Assembly (NCBI GenBank): GCA_016617855.1
Contig: JAECUM010012836.1
Span: forward strand, 1 to 64,000
From: Megalonaias nervosa
Lineage: Eukaryota > Mollusca > Bivalvia > Unionida > Unionidae
Length of the DNA stretch: 64,000 nt
Direction: 5' to 3'
Shown here: positions 43,801 to 55,880 of the stretch, piece after piece
How the letters are laid out: each line of letters begins with the position of its first letter
Position numbering within the stretch: the stretch's first letter is position 1
The notes under the pieces: model-generated
Seen by the model: only the letters and a program-made list of their open reading frames with translations
Told to the model about the DNA's origin: nothing
Database searches by the model: none
Program-made: the position numbers and the translations under genes

Positions 43801-46800
43801 TTCCAAACACTTGTTGATTTTTATAACCAATAACATTTAAAAGCATATTTTCTTTTACACATTATAATTCAGAGTGCAACTGTCCTTCTGAATAAATAGA
43901 ACATTTGACTCAGACAACATAATTTTTCAAAAAGAAAATGTATATGGAGGTTCTGTGTGATGTCACATAGTTTGATTCATTTAGGTAAGACAACCAGTGC
44001 AACAATGTTTACACGTAAGGTATGTCAGTTTCACTTCTGAAAGTTGTTGGATTTTCATGTGAAAGGATGGTTACTGGATGAAGAAATTCCATATTTACTG
44101 TAATGTACTTGTGACTGGATATTTATATTGATTTGGAACAGGAAACAGTCAGAATTACATAATATAAGAAACATTGGATTGTTTAAGCTATTTTACAGTA
44201 TAAAAATGCTGTGGTTTGATAGGCCTAACATTCTGTCAGTTGAGAGACTGGTTTCTATCCATGTTCTTCTGTGAACAGAGGCGAGTTTATTTACTTATAG
44301 AAGTTAACATTTAAACCACTCTTTGGGCAGACACCATGTTGCAGGATTACCATCCAACCACCCACCCATGTCCACTATCAATTGACCAATACCCTTAGTT
44401 TTATTTGTTGTTGTTCTTGTTATTGTTTTGGGTTTAACACCGTTTTTTTGCCCATGATAGGCAATACATGACGTAAGAAGCCCTTGTGAGGTAAATTTGC
44501 CAAACTCAGAAACAGGTGACCTCTTTTACACAATTTCATTTGGCAAGTTGATTCAAAAAATGTATGCCGAAATGTTTGTAGTATTAGTAAAAAGAAAGTT
44601 CCATAAGACAGGGTAAAGAAAATTTTCCTATAATTGCAGCCAGTCCTTAAAGAGTATACTGCGCAAGAATTTCATGGGCTAATTTGGACCAATCACAATC
44701 ACAAAATGTGACATGTTACCATGTTGTAATACAAAAATATTAAACTGCACACACTATATGTAAAGTGTGCAGAGTATGTAATAAACTTCTTTCTTTATCA
44801 CTAACAATAGTTGTACATGGGCTTCTTTGTAAAGCTTAGAGTGACATCATCATGAATATATGGTGGTACATGGGCTTCTTTATTAAGCTTACGGTGACAT
44901 CATCACTAATATAGTAGTACATAAACTTTATTGTCACTAATATATAGAGGTACATGGGCTTCTTTATTAAGCTTACAATGACATCAGTAATGTTAAGAAA
45001 TTGTGTTAAAGTTTTTGAAGGTAATATAAGAAACTATCGAGTTCCCAAGTTAGGTATAGTGTTCTGCACACTCTTGTTAATCTTATGGTGAATTTTAGTA
45101 AATAAAGAATGAGCAATCTAGTTCTAACTATTGTATTTAACACAATTGCAGGATTATAAACCCATATTATTATTTCACCCTAAAACTACCTCCTTTAATA
45201 TGATGGAATATTTTTGTCTCACCCGTGCTAGTGAATAATGTGATATTTGTGTCACTTAAAGTCATTTACTTGACCAATAATGGCAGCAGCTGTCATTGCA
45301 TCAACCATATTTAGGTTGTGTAAAAGATGATGAAAATCATGTAACAGAATGGTGCCTCATAGATCATTTTATGGGGGAGAAAATGTTTATTCTGTGGAAA
45401 TAATGCATATATAATATTGTTCACTTCTTTACATACTAGGTAAGAAAACATCACGGCACCCCATGCATCAAGATTTGCACTATTTTCCATTCAGACCAGC
45501 AGAGAAAATAGTGTGCTCTTGGACAGCTATGCAGAAGGTCAATCGAGAGAATGGCTGTCTTGTGGTACTCCCTGGTACTCATAAAGGGGAATTACTCCAG
45601 CATGATTATCCCCAGTGGGAGGTAAGTGCATGTATGTACAAGCAGGCTTTTTCAAAAGTAGGGGTATGAAACTCCTGAGCTCTTTTCTGTTTAAATGGGG
45701 TGGGGGTTATCCCAATGCAGGATACAAAGAACATCCCCTTCACCAATGAATGTTTAAATACTAAAGCCCTCGAATGAAGAGCACATACATTTTACTGTAG
45801 TTTAATTGCATTTTTATCACAATTAATTTACAATTAAAATGTTCAGTATGCTTGTTTTTATTTGCACTGTTTTTTGAATTTGCAGTGACAAGTTGTTTTT
45901 GAAGGTGTCTGACTAGCTTGTGAGTTGCCATGACAGAAGAATGAATCCACAAGAATGTTTTCCAGTACAAACTCACAGACCTCTTTATTATATACTTTTA
46001 ACCAAAAAAGACAAAAGAACAATAATTTTTATTCATTTGTTATCGATATACAAAACAAGATGTAATAACATAAACATTAGATTTTTTCACCTTCATATAT
46101 ATGAATTGAAATAACTCTACCCAGGATGAATTCTCAGTGTATGAATTCCATTATTGCTTTTTTTCCTTTTGGTGTCAAATAATCGTGGTAAAGTTAAGGG
46201 CAAGTAATATTGTATTGCTGGTAGAAGTTATAAGATGACAGAATACTAGTTTCTGATTATTATTATTATTATTTAGTCAATTTAAGCATCTTAATTTCTG
46301 TAAATAATCTTGTGTTACCATTATTTGAACATAACCTTTTGCTTTTGTGCAGCAGATATGCTTTTTAGTACAGATGTCATCATATAAAACGGGTATCTAA
46401 CCTTTCAACCAGCAGTTCTAGTGATTTTGTGTGATTTCATTTGCCAGAGAAACTGAACCCAAGTTGGTGACCAGGCTAATATCTCTTTATTACTTTCAAA
46501 GGCTGCTGTACCACCTACACTGGCTTTACATTGAATATTTCTTCTAAAATTAAAATTCTGTGATTTTTTTGGTTACTTTGCCATCATTGTCTCCAGATGT
46601 CATGCATTCTGTTAATAAAAGTAGCTTAATTGCCCATCCTAGGACAGGAATAAAAAAGTAAATCAAAAAGTTTTAAAAATTGGGATGGATGAGCAAGTTT
46701 ACAAGAAAGTTTGAACATAAAAATACAAAAATTTGGGATGCTGCTGCAAATTTTAAACTCATGACCTCTTGTTTGGCAGCTGGTACACAGAGAAAGAAAG

Positions 46801-48579
46801 ACAAATGTGGGTGGGTTTTTTTTAAACAAAATTAGGCATACTTAACACAGCAGTGGTGCATGCAAAAGTTTTATTGCAACAAGACTTTGTCTTCATTCAG
46901 TGATGAAAAGTACTGAATTGTACCAATAATGCAAAATGAATGGGGATTAGGAAAAAGTACTCAAAGTGCACATTAAATCAAATTTATTGAATGGATTTCA
47001 GTTGAAATAGTCTAAAATTCTATAGTACTACTGTGCAGATTTCATACTTTATGTTGTACTAGTCGTCACTATACAGATAAATTAATATAATATGTAATCT
47101 GAATCAAAGAAAAGTAAGCTTCAGTTTATTTGATATTTTATGAACTGGGAATGATTGACATATTCACAAACTGTTTATTTGTTAAAAGTGTTTAATTATA
47201 ATTGATTTATGAGTTAAAGTTGTCTGCAGAACATTTCTGTCAGGCCCACTTTACTGGAAAATCAAGACAGCAGTCACTTTTTAGGCAGCAGTGGCAGCAT
47301 CAGCATTAATAGTTCTCTTAAGGTTTAGGTTAAAGAAAAGTTAAATTTGTATACCAGTATATTTTATAAGCTACTGAATAGATTATCTGCATAAGAGACA
47401 GAATGTGCTTTGAAAATGAATCAAAAACTTGAAATATAACACTTCAATATACTGTAGAATGTTTTTCAATAAATTGGTATTGAAAAATGGCTCTGCTGTT
47501 TTAGATAGGAAAAGTAAATAAAAAAGTATTGTGCATTTAGTGGGGTGTTAAGGCAGGGAGGGTGGTAAACTCATCAGAGTACAGTTTGCTGTGAAGTTAT
47601 TAGTTTTGGTGAAGTACCAGTTTTCAAGGATTTTGTGGTTGCTACAAACTAAACATATAAAGACAAAGTTAACAGTGATCCATGAAAATAGTAGCACCTC
47701 TTACTCAAAACAATAATTTAAATATGAGTTACCACTCTGGAGTTGATATATCTGATCTGGTTTCATTCAGTCGATGAACTTGGGCTTGTATGATCAGTTC
47801 TCAAATGATATAAATGAAACAGTATCACTCACTCCTCCTTCTGAAAGAAAATGATCCAATCCATTTACCTAGATAAACGATAGGGATAATTGCAATCTCC
47901 ATAGGCAGCAAGTGTCACATGGCAGTTTTTCCAATGTTAACTGTTAACACAAGATTTTTCTTTCAAGTTTCAAGTTATGGTGTTTAAGCATAATGAAGTT
48001 ATCATATTGAATACATAACATGTGTAACAAGTTCTCCCATTGGTCAGTAGATTTCACTTGCCAGTGACAGTAACACTTTCATTTATGAGAGGGCACTTAC
48101 AAGACTGTTTTGGTTAAATTCATATGCCATAGATTGATGTGGAAGGAAGCAGTTTGTCAATACTTGGCTTGCAAAGATGCTGATAAATTTCAGTGCAACT
48201 AATATTACAAAATGCGTTAGTCAGTGTAGCTTCAAATCCTTATCAAATAAGAGTAATAACAAGATTTAGGGATACTTCTTTGCTTCCAAGTTTTTAAATT
48301 AAAATTGTATGTTGTAAATCTCCAGGGTGGCGTGAACAAGATGTACCATGGTGTTCGAGACTACAGCCCTGACCAGCCCCGTGTACATCTGGAGATGGAG
48401 GCTGGGGACACTGTCTTCTTCCATCCACTGCTAATCCATGGATCAGGAATGAATAAGACTGAAGGCTTCAGGAAGGTATGATTACACAACCTGAAAATGC
48501 AGTACAGTAAAACCTAGATAATAGCATATATGGAAAACAAGCATATTTTTATCACCAAAGCTAAGGTTAGCACACATGC

Positions 48580-48670
<91 letters not shown>

Positions 48671-51600
48671 CAAAAATCCACTTATATTCTGTTCCTAGTT
48701 ATAATAAGTACAACTTTTTATCTTTTAACAGTATGTTGGTGTTACTGCTTCTTCCTTGCTGCTGTCATTCCTTTCATAAACCAACCATCTGTATGTTGTA
48801 TGCAGAAAAGTCTAATAAAGAAACTTCGCCATTAGTTGTATTGCAGTCCATTTCATTGTTGGGAAGTGTATGTAATGAACAAGCTCATACAATCTTCACT
48901 AATTTCAAAATAAAATCATCCAGATGTTATAGAATCTTTAATTTTCTTCAAGATTTAACGGTAATTTTTAGCTCATAAGTCCATAAGGCTAATTAAGCTT
49001 ATGGTATGGCCTCTTGTTGGTCTTTCATCATTTGTCATGCCTCCATTCGCAGTTGCTTCTTGCCACTTTACTGACCTTATTCCTGTTCCAGTTTGATAAA
49101 ACTTGATAATCATCAAGATCCATGCTATTAATGAGGTGATTTTGAATTGGCCTGATTGAGCATGATACCACTACAGATATCATATTTTGACCAGACTTAG
49201 AATATATGCTTATATCATTAGACAGGGTTTTTTTTAGGAATTTCTGCAATGTTTTGAAAATAAAATAAAAACTAAAGAATAGCAATTTTCAGATACAATT
49301 AGTTAAATTAATTTGTTTTGTTTATTATCACAATCACTATCTGATATTAATTAAGAACAACAGCACATTCAGAAAGTGTGTGTTATAAACCAATTAAAAA
49401 AATTTCTAATAAATATGAACAGCTTATTATTCTAAATGGTGGAATTACCTTCAGTAGCTAGGAAGAAACAATGAAGAACCTTCAGATATTTTCGAAGTCA
49501 GGATGTGCATTATATTTAAAAAGTATTGTTGATAATTCAGATTTGCCTTCAAGAAACAGGTGCACAATTTATGACAGAACATGTCAATATTACCCACTGA
49601 TTTAACATGAAGAACAGGTGTGCATTAATAACCTTTTATATTGTTTATACCCCTTATTTGATCTGAAGAAGTAGCTGTTGTGCATTAGATGACAGAAATA
49701 GTTTTTACCCCTTATTTGACTCGAAGAGACATGTACATTATGTTGTTAATCTATTGTTTTTACTACTGATTGGATCTAAGGAAAAGGTGTGCATTATATG
49801 TTTTTGTCCTAATTTGATCAGAATAAATTGGTGTGCATTATATAACAGAACTAGAATATTGTTTTTATGCCTAAAATTTGACCTGACTAAATATGTGTGA
49901 ATTATATCACAACTTGTCTAGAAACCTGTGTGATTTATATGACACGATTTGTCTGTTATTGACCCTTGGTTTGACAAGAAGAAGCAGATATGCATTTTAT
50001 GCCAGAACTGTTGTTTTACCCTTGATTTGACCTAAGAAAAATGTGTATTACCGTATGTATTGCTTATAAGTCAACCTTTTTTACTACAAATTTGATTTGT
50101 TTTACCCCTGATTGACCTAAGAAAAATGTGTATTACCGTATGTATTGCTTATAAGTCAACCTTTTTTACTACAAATTTGATTTGATTGATCTATGAATTT
50201 AGAATGGCCAAGTAGAGTTCTACATCTTCCTGTGAATGTTTGACCTTTAACCCATAGCTTGTTTCCCACATGACTCTTCTTAGGTTGAGTTCTGAGTTTG
50301 ATAGTTGCTTAGTACCAAGTAACCAGGTGGTTATAGGAACTCCCTGTGATCTTTCTGCAGAATTGACAGATGTTCATTTGCAGCCTGTAATAGATTTCAC
50401 ACACTGTATAATCAAAGTGTTACTTAAGAACCCAAGCTCAGTCTCCAAATATGTACCTTTATATGACAACGAAGCTGAGGAAATGGAGTTGGATGACATT
50501 TACAGTGACAAGACATTCGTAACTTTAATGAGGATGAATTCTTGGACTTTTTGCCAGATGACATTAGATCTGGTATAGGATATTGTTAATTACAAAAATG
50601 CGGACTTGACTTTCATTATTTATTTGTAAGATGTGTGGAATTAACATATTACCAGTACTTATTGTGAATTGGTTCATTCTGTATGTAATCTATAATTGAA
50701 TTTGTGGATTTATCGTATAAATGGATTTAAAATGTTAAGTATTTTGAATTTTATTGGATTTAATTAGAACAATATTTTTTATTGTAAATTGTCAGTTTAT
50801 TTGTGATATATTCCACTCAATAATACAAGTGTATTTAAAACTGGTTTTGGCATTATCTATCAATCTATCCAGATGGGCTTGTTCATTTTTCCAAAGTGCA
50901 ACTCTGACTCACTGATAACACATCACCCTTTCAGATGGATCTGTTTTGCAAAATACACTCTGACTTACAGGAGTGTCAAAGAGAAATTGGCTTTTTGTTT
51001 TTTATACCCATGATGTGACCTGAAAAAAATAAATATGCATTATACAACAGAACTACTGTTTTTCCCTGATTTGACATGAAGAAACTGATGTGCTTTATAT
51101 GATGGAACTATTATTTTTCATCCCTGATTTGACCTGAAGAAAGAAATATGCATTATATAGCAACACTATTGTTTTTAACCATTTTGACCTGAATAAACCT
51201 ATGGACATTATATGACAGAACTATTGTTTATACACCTGATTTGACCCAAAGAATCATGTATGCTTTGTGCTTGAGTGTGCATTTTACAAAATAAAGTTCA
51301 ATGGAACCCCACTTTTGCAGTGTTATATCTGAATTCATGCTATAACAAATTTGTAATCGTGGGGTTTCACTTTACTGCATTGTGGATGAGAGAAGTGGTG
51401 GAGCATTTGTTATTGTATGAACATGTGTAATTCTCTTTGATTTTCCTATCTATTCTTAATTTTAAAATAATATTCATTTATATTCCAATGTTTGAATAAA
51501 ATACACAGCCCTTTTTCTCTGTATAGTCTGTGTAAGACACCCATCTTAAAACTTGATAAAGTGGTCTCTTGTATGTGACTGTCTTATTTTGTTTCTTCAG

Positions 51601-53075
51601 AAACATTCACAATAATTATAGAAGACAACATGATTTACAAGATATCTACTGACTAATCACTTGTAGCCAGCAGTGGCCATATTTATGCTCTCGAATGTTT
51701 TAATTCCAGTCAATATCCTGTCACTATGCTAGTGCTGACTGCTACTTTATCGATGTGAAAGGTACTAGCCAGGACATCATAGCTGATGAAGTTGCAGCTC
51801 TTGTGTGCAGGAGATACCCAACATTGAAGAAAGAAGATGTCACATTCTCAGTAATCATGCAGATTTTTTATTTACACATGTCATATCACACGTCATTCTT
51901 ATTTGTTTGGTTTCCAATGGAAACATCAACACTTAAAAGGTTATATTGTGCCAAGACAATTGGATAAAATGCCTTTACCATGGACACACCATTGTAGTTT
52001 ACCTGGCCTGGTCTAGTGAGTCCAGCTTTGAGCCACCATGGCTCATCAGTGAATTTTAAACATACTAATGAAATAATGTCTTAACTATAACCACCGACCA
52101 CTAGCTGTCAGTCAATTAATGTTATTATGGTGATATATTGTTCTGAATTCTTAACATTTTTAAAATGATAAAAAGTGTCCTCGTAGAATCATTTCCCAGT
52201 AAAATTTTGTATACTGTTGCTGTTATTGTCATTTTTAAACTTTGCACATTTGTGACCCAAGAATTCATCAGCCTTATTAATAGGGTGATGCACATTGTTT
52301 TGTGCCGTCAAGTTTATCTCTTTAAAATTTATATTATGTTCTTCAACATAGCAGCAACCAGATGTGAAGAGTTGGCAAAGGCCTTTTTTTTGCACACTCA
52401 TAGTATCTATGGCACATACATTGTGTCTATTGCACATACATAGTATCTATGGAACATCCATAGTGTCTATGGCACATACATTGTGTCTGTGGCACATACA
52501 TAGTGTCTATGGCACATATAATGTGTCTATGGAACATATATAGTGTCTATGGAACATACATAGTGTCTGTGGCACATACATAGTCAGTGGCATTCTCTTA
52601 ATGATCCGTTTTCTTTCACTCTCAGCATCAAAGATCATTACAGTCTTTCATGTCTTTTAATGTATAAATAAATATCACAAATATTCTTTAGTGATACTAT
52701 TGTATTTATATGTGCAGTGTGTACCCAGGTCTATGATATGTACAAGTGCAGTGTGTACCCAGGTCTGCGAAATGTGCTGCAGATCAGGATTGATGGTGAT
52801 CTTAAATGGAAACCGGAAGTTAAATAAAGAGCATAGATCTGTATCTGTAAGCACATTAAATAACAACAGATCTGAATCAAGGCTGCTGAGATATATGTAT
52901 ATACATGAACTAACGTAGTAATGGAAGAAATATACAATGCAAGTCATTGGAAACTTTGTTGTAACATGCATAAAGTTTGTTGATGCTGTGTAAGATTATA
53001 GATTTGCACCAACAACTGTTTCAGGATGTTTGGAAGTTCAAGAGTCGACCAGTCCGAGGAACTGAAACATGGTGA
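28435..53075 (+). CDS. PHYH: Phytanoyl-CoA 2-hydroxylase (PHYH), seven exons visible
   Basis: An Fe(II)/2-oxoglutarate-dependent dioxygenase. It converts phytanoyl-CoA to 2-hydroxyphytanoyl-CoA, the first committed step of peroxisomal alpha-oxidation. Seven exons (28435-28592, 31153-31321, 36037-36118, 45440-45621, 48326-48475, 51710-51850, 53025-53075) have GT/AG borders and matching phases. Together they give about 310 codons ending in TGA at 53073-53075. The protein aligns end to end with vertebrate PHYH in pattern, for example [24 protein letters not shown] and [11 protein letters not shown]. Iron ligands are His (45466-45468), Asp (45472-45474) and His (48437-48439); the 2-oxoglutarate-binding Arg is at 48470-48472. 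The N-terminal PTS2 exon is not seen, so the 5' end is incomplete. A candidate poly(A) signal is at 53416. Confidence 0.93.
29303..29332. repeat. (TA)n microsatellite
   Basis: About 14 TA units in PHYH intron sequence. Confidence 0.9.
29921..30385. repeat. Minisatellite, ~44-bp unit, about 11 copies
   Basis: The unit contains GTTCAACTCAACCCAGTTATTGCC plus ATATTAGAGCTGTTAGGTCT. Eleven CAGTTATT phrases are counted. Copies differ by substitutions and small deletions (AGAGCT vs AAGCT), so the array is old. Confidence 0.9.
30830..31010 (+). mobile_element. tRNA-derived SINE, second family
   Basis: The head has an A-box-like TAGTTGGTAGCTC and a B-box-like GGTTCATGGGTTTGATTCC at tRNA spacing. A body with AAGCTGCTGGAAAAAGCACTTAGC and a tail GTTTAAAGCTAAACAAAC follow. 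It differs from the CA-tailed SINE elsewhere in the window. Confidence 0.6.
31153..31321 (+). CDS. PHYH: PHYH exon (second visible)
   Basis: Acceptor CTTCTTAAG at 31152, donor GAG|GTTCGT at 31321. Encodes [20 protein letters not shown] and then [19 protein letters not shown]. Completes the split Arg codon of the previous exon. Confidence 0.93.
32528..32561. repeat. (GA)n microsatellite
   Basis: About 16 GA units. Confidence 0.9.
33791..34022. mobile_element. Short MITE with 15-bp inverted ends and TTATGCA duplication
   Basis: Ends CATGGGCGCCCGCAG and CTGCGGGCACCCATG (14 of 15 complementary). It is flanked by TTATGCA at 33784-33790 and 34024-34030, a target-site duplication of 7-8 bp. The interior holds a G9-10 run and a C9 run that pair with each other (GGGGGG...CCCCCC). 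It is nested inside the 2-kb element. Confidence 0.8.
34791..34838. repeat. (GT)n microsatellite
   Basis: About 23 GT units. It gives a spurious Cys-Val ORF. Confidence 0.95.
36037..36118 (+). CDS. PHYH: PHYH exon (third visible)
   Basis: Acceptor TTGTATTTCAG at 36036, donor CCAG|GTATCA. Encodes [20 protein letters not shown] and INKPPDP, ending one base into a Gly codon that is completed by the next exon. Confidence 0.93.
36316..36636 (+). mobile_element. CA-tailed tRNA-derived SINE, copy 1
   Basis: The tRNA-like head AGTGGCCTAAGTAGTTAGAG plus a degraded B box is followed by the shared body (GCCAAGTTATATCAAA, GCATTAAGCGGTTAATATTAGG, TGACTAAAAAATTGTTAAAGC) and a (CA)n tail. Same family as 40927-41235 and 56714-57034. 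Confidence 0.8.
37464..38520 (+). pseudogene. Possible DIRS-like gag fragment
   Basis: 37464-37652 is open, with cysteine pairs [20 protein letters not shown], a spacing seen in gag proteins of DIRS-type retroelements. Downstream frames (to about 38520) give proline-rich then helical pieces such as [20 protein letters not shown]. Frames are broken throughout. The assignment is tentative. Confidence 0.25.
38521..40920. other. Unassigned degenerate repeat sequence in PHYH intron
   Basis: GC-richer than the surrounding intron, with short ORFs and locally repeated phrases (GTCAGTACCACAG near 39685, GTCACTACCACAG near 40138; CTCATGGATCA and TTCATGGATCA). It looks like the interior of an old retroelement, but no catalytic motif was readable. 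Confidence 0.35.
40927..41235 (+). mobile_element. CA-tailed tRNA-derived SINE, copy 2 (best preserved)
   Basis: Head CCGGTGGCCTAGTGGTTAGA with a clear A box and a B-box-like GGGTCAAACCC. The body has GCCAAGTCATATCAAAGACT and CATTAAGAGGTTAGTGCTAGG. The tail is (CA)n. Confidence 0.85.
41673..42808 (-). mobile_element. L2/CR1-type LINE 3' end with RT YADD box
   Basis: The minus strand runs [28 protein letters not shown] (YADD codons at 42709-42720, next to an in-frame stop), then a 126-residue open stretch (42633-42253) with [27 protein letters not shown] and [14 protein letters not shown]-terminal pieces are FAYQGPAT and [13 protein letters not shown]. It terminates in the L2-type tail GGCGCTATACAAAGTCCTC followed by (ATT)n on the minus strand. 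It is 5'-truncated at about 42808, as usual for LINE copies. Confidence 0.85.
43267..43475. mobile_element. Palindromic MITE, copy 1
   Basis: Ends GTACTCGCTTATAAG and CTTATAAACAAGTATATAC. The interior has inverted CAGATC..GGTCTGT / AGATCAGGATC blocks built on TGATCTGC/GCAGATCA and CAAACTGC/GCAGTTTG. Confidence 0.65.
44813..44990. repeat. Short tandem repeat, ~60-bp unit
   Basis: Three or more imperfect copies of GTACATGGGCTTCTTTATTA followed by AGCTTA-GTGACATCATCA and ATATAT. Confidence 0.7.
45440..45621 (+). CDS. PHYH: PHYH exon (fourth visible), HxD iron motif
   Basis: Acceptor TACATACTAG at 45439, donor GAG|GTAAGT. Encodes [15 protein letters not shown] with the His-x-Asp iron ligands and then [16 protein letters not shown]. 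The preceding intron is over 9 kb and rich in repeats. Confidence 0.95.
48326..48475 (+). CDS. PHYH: PHYH exon (fifth visible), distal His and Arg
   Basis: Acceptor AAATCTCCAG, donor AAG|GTATGA, exactly 50 codons. Encodes [13 protein letters not shown] and [15 protein letters not shown], containing the third iron ligand, and GFRK with the 2-oxoglutarate-binding Arg. Confidence 0.95.
48583..48669. repeat. (GT)n(GA)n microsatellite
   Basis: About 33 GT units followed by about 11 GA units, 108 bp after a PHYH donor site. It gives spurious repeats on both strands. Confidence 0.95.
49560..50187. repeat. Degenerate ~60-bp tandem repeat with an 87-bp duplication
   Basis: Phrases of GTGTGCATTATATGACAGAA, CTATTGTTTTTACCCCTGA and TTTGACCTGAAGAAA recur about eight times. 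At 50013-50187 an 87-bp block with CCGTATGTATTGCTTATAAG is repeated almost perfectly. A related array lies at 51000-51270. Confidence 0.75.
51000..51270. repeat. Second array of the TGCATTATATGACAGAA repeat
   Basis: About five imperfect copies of the same ~60-bp unit as 49560-50187, with the PHYH intron between them holding no other feature. Confidence 0.7.
51710..51850 (+). CDS. PHYH: PHYH exon (sixth visible)
   Basis: Acceptor TTTTAATTCCAG, donor TCA|GTAATC, exactly 47 codons. Encodes [20 protein letters not shown], which is strongly conserved in the family. Confidence 0.93.
52390..52590. repeat. 20-bp minisatellite (TAGTGTCTATGGCACATACA)
   Basis: About ten imperfect copies in the last PHYH intron. 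Confidence 0.85.
53025..53075 (+). CDS. PHYH: PHYH terminal exon and stop
   Basis: Acceptor AACTGTTTCAG, encodes [16 protein letters not shown] then TGA at 53073-53075, matching the short C-terminal DIW-x-F-R-x-R-L-V end of vertebrate PHYH. The C-terminus is not a PTS1, consistent with N-terminal PTS2 targeting of this enzyme. Confidence 0.9.
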   Translation, partial: DVWKFKSRPVRGTETW

Positions 53076-53415
53076 AAAGAGCTCCAGGATGCATGATGAC
53101 ACATGTTCCAAAGAATCTGGAATTGAAATCTACCTTTGCATGAGATTTGTGCTGTAAATTGCTAAATTTTAAAGAGCATAAAATTTTATTTAATTTACCA
53201 AGACAATTGAAACAGTAATTTGCAATAATTGTCTTCAATATTATACTATCTTAGTTATTCTAGATGTGCATTCCTATGGACTGAATTGGGAGTAATGCTG
53301 TTGAGCATGTCAAATACATGTATGCCAATACGATACTGTGAATTTGTCATAATATTAGGACATTGTATATTAATTGAAGTGGTCACCAAAATCTAATGCT
53401 GTTAAATACATGTAA

Positions 53416-53421
53416 AATAAA
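53416..53421 (+). terminator. Candidate poly(A) signal for PHYH
   Basis: AATAAA in GTAAAATAAAGACTAG, about 340 bp after the stop. An earlier AT-rich site near 53178 lacks a perfect AATAAA. Confidence 0.45.
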
Positions 53422-54889
53422 GACTAGTGAGTAATATAAGTAAAGCCTAAACTTAAATAGGAACTAGATGTAGAATTAAACATTCCATTGAACAGCGCTA
53501 AGTAGGAACTAAATGTGGAATGAAAAATTCCACTTTCCAGCAGACATTCAAGTGTTTTTCAAGGTATCATTTGCTGACGATGGCAAATTCTAGTGTCAGC
53601 CTATACAACAAAGTTCTGATTAAGTACATGCATGTCCAGGAAGAATTTAGTTTTCATTGTTTGTTTTTTTAAAAATAATTTAGCCTTTTCATTTTCACTT
53701 GACCAACTTTTGGAGTTATTTTACATTTAATTTTCACCTCACCTTGTTTCTTCAGAAAATAAAAAAAAACTGATAAAGGCTGTACCAGGAAAACATACCA
53801 ATGAAGGTTTTATTTCATTTTTTTTTTCATATGAAATATTTGAGTAATCAAAGTACTCTGGCACATATCTTTTTTAAAAAGCCTTCACTGAGTGGCAGGT
53901 TTAGAGTTAATATCTTATTTGACAGTTTTTTAATAAAAACTAATTACAATATTAAGTTACTATCTCTTTATTATTTTTATTTTCAGTTACAGTACTAGTT
54001 GACTTCCAATTGATGATCTTGTTTGATATTGGTATTAATGTTTGTCTGTGATATTGTTATTAATGTTGGAAGCCTGGAAGTAAAAAAAGGGTTTTTGGTT
54101 CTATGTCTTCCCAGTGATTAAAGAGATGTCTTCCCAGTGATTAAAGGGATATGTTCATAGCTGTGTTCTGTGCAGATTTTGCAAAGAATTAGATTGATAT
54201 ACGTGGAAAGGGAAGAAACTAGTAAATTACAAGAACTTATATCCAATCCATCTGCCATTTATATTTGTATTCACTTGAAACAATAAATGAACTAAACTAA
54301 ATCAGTTTAAGTTGATTGTGAATCACTATATAAAACAAAGGGCTTACATACCTAAAAGTTTTATTTAAGTTTTTTAATTTTAAAGTATATCAAATGCTGC
54401 TATGAAAATAACATATTTATCAATTTGTTTTATTATGATTTGTCATAAAGCATTCTTGAGCAAAGTGTATATACATGTCAGATCAGATAAGTTAATAGTT
54501 TCAGATGCCCCCCAAAATCTCAGTATGGAAATAGAGTTTATTCTTGTATTAAAAATATTGTTATTTAATGGAATTTAAGTTATATACTTATATAGTAGAT
54601 TTAATACCATATGATTTGAGTATATTTGTTGAAGATTTTTTTCTGTTGGTATGTCAGTATCCAATGGTAGTTGAGCCATTATGTTCTTTATCATCATTCA
54701 GTTCCTTAATATACCATCAGTGAGACAATAGTCTAAGGTGTTTGTTTATTATATATCTATACAATTAATATTATACTAGTCACTTCTCTTTACAAGCTGC
54801 TCTCAGATGTAATAATGGTATTAATGACTTGTCTCTCTAACAGGTAGGACTTTCTAAACAGTACATGTTCAATAATTACATTGTTCAGT

Positions 54890-55081
54890 CTATATACTCT
54901 ATAGACTCACTTTGCAATTGGGTCCAACTGTAAACTGCAGAGACCCAGATGTGCAGTTCCTTAATGTGCCGGCAGATCAGGGTCTATGCATTTTGTTAGG
55001 AGCAATCATTATCATGCAGTTGCAGATCAGGGCCTAAGTTGTTTGCAGTTAGATCCATCTTTTATAGGAGTATATATGGTA
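54890..55081. mobile_element. Palindromic MITE, copy 2
   Basis: Same family as 43267-43475: AACTGTAAACTGCAGAGACC, GCAGATCAGGGTCTATGCA, TTTGCAGTTAGATCC, ending GGAGTATATATGGT. Confidence 0.6.
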
Positions 55082-55670
55082 CTTCCTTTGGACATGCAAC
55101 TGTCTTCAGATAATGTCAGTATTTTATACAGTTACAGTAAGTAAGGTTAGTGACCTCACTGCCTTTAAAATATGACCAGCACCACTGTTACACAAAAATA
55201 ATATTGTGGATTCTAGCAAAAATCAGGATTTAGAATCACATGTAATTGCCTTAGATCTTGACATGTACAATTAATGGAAATGTGTGCTCAGGAATATAAA
55301 TGCTTTTTGCTGTTATTACGAGTGTATTATTTTGCAATTAAAATTTGTCCAATGAAATCATAACACAAATTTTAATTTCTAGAATGATGTGTATTCCTTT
55401 AGATTATTTTGTATTACATTGCTTTGTCCTGACTGTCTTATTTAGTAATATAAATTTTATTTATATTTGCAATTAAAATTTGTCTAATGAAATCATACTA
55501 CAAATTTTAATTTTTATGAACGATGTGTATTCTTTTAGATTATTTTGTATTACATTGCTCTGTCTTGATTGTCTTGTTCAGTAATATTATATCATTATTA
55601 TTGCTAAGTGCTTTGGTTCAGGTGTTTGTTAAATGATGTTTTATGAAGTATTCTGTATTTTTTAAACTAC

Positions 55671-55880
55671 AGTATATACTCACTTATAAGTCAAGTCAAA
55701 CTGCAAACAACACAGATCCTGATCTGCCATAGCTTAATGCACTTATAGATCAGGGTCTGTGTTGCTTGTTCTACTGATTACTTCCTAAAAACTGCACAGA
55801 CCCAGATCTGTTAGCGCATTATGCATTGGTATCGGGTCTGTGCAGTTTGCAGTTGGACTCATAAGCAGGTATAGATGGTA
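55671..55880. mobile_element. Palindromic MITE, copy 3
   Basis: AGTATATACTCACTTATAAG at the left and ACTCATAAGCAGGTATAGAT at the right. The interior has CAGATCCTGATCTGCC and GGTCTGTGCAGTTTGCAG. The right end runs directly into the 119-bp tandem array. Confidence 0.7.

Noticed and set aside
48482..48978. Cys-Val and His-Thr repeat ORFs
   Set aside because: Produced by the (GT)n(GA)n microsatellite; the same applies at 34713-35049.
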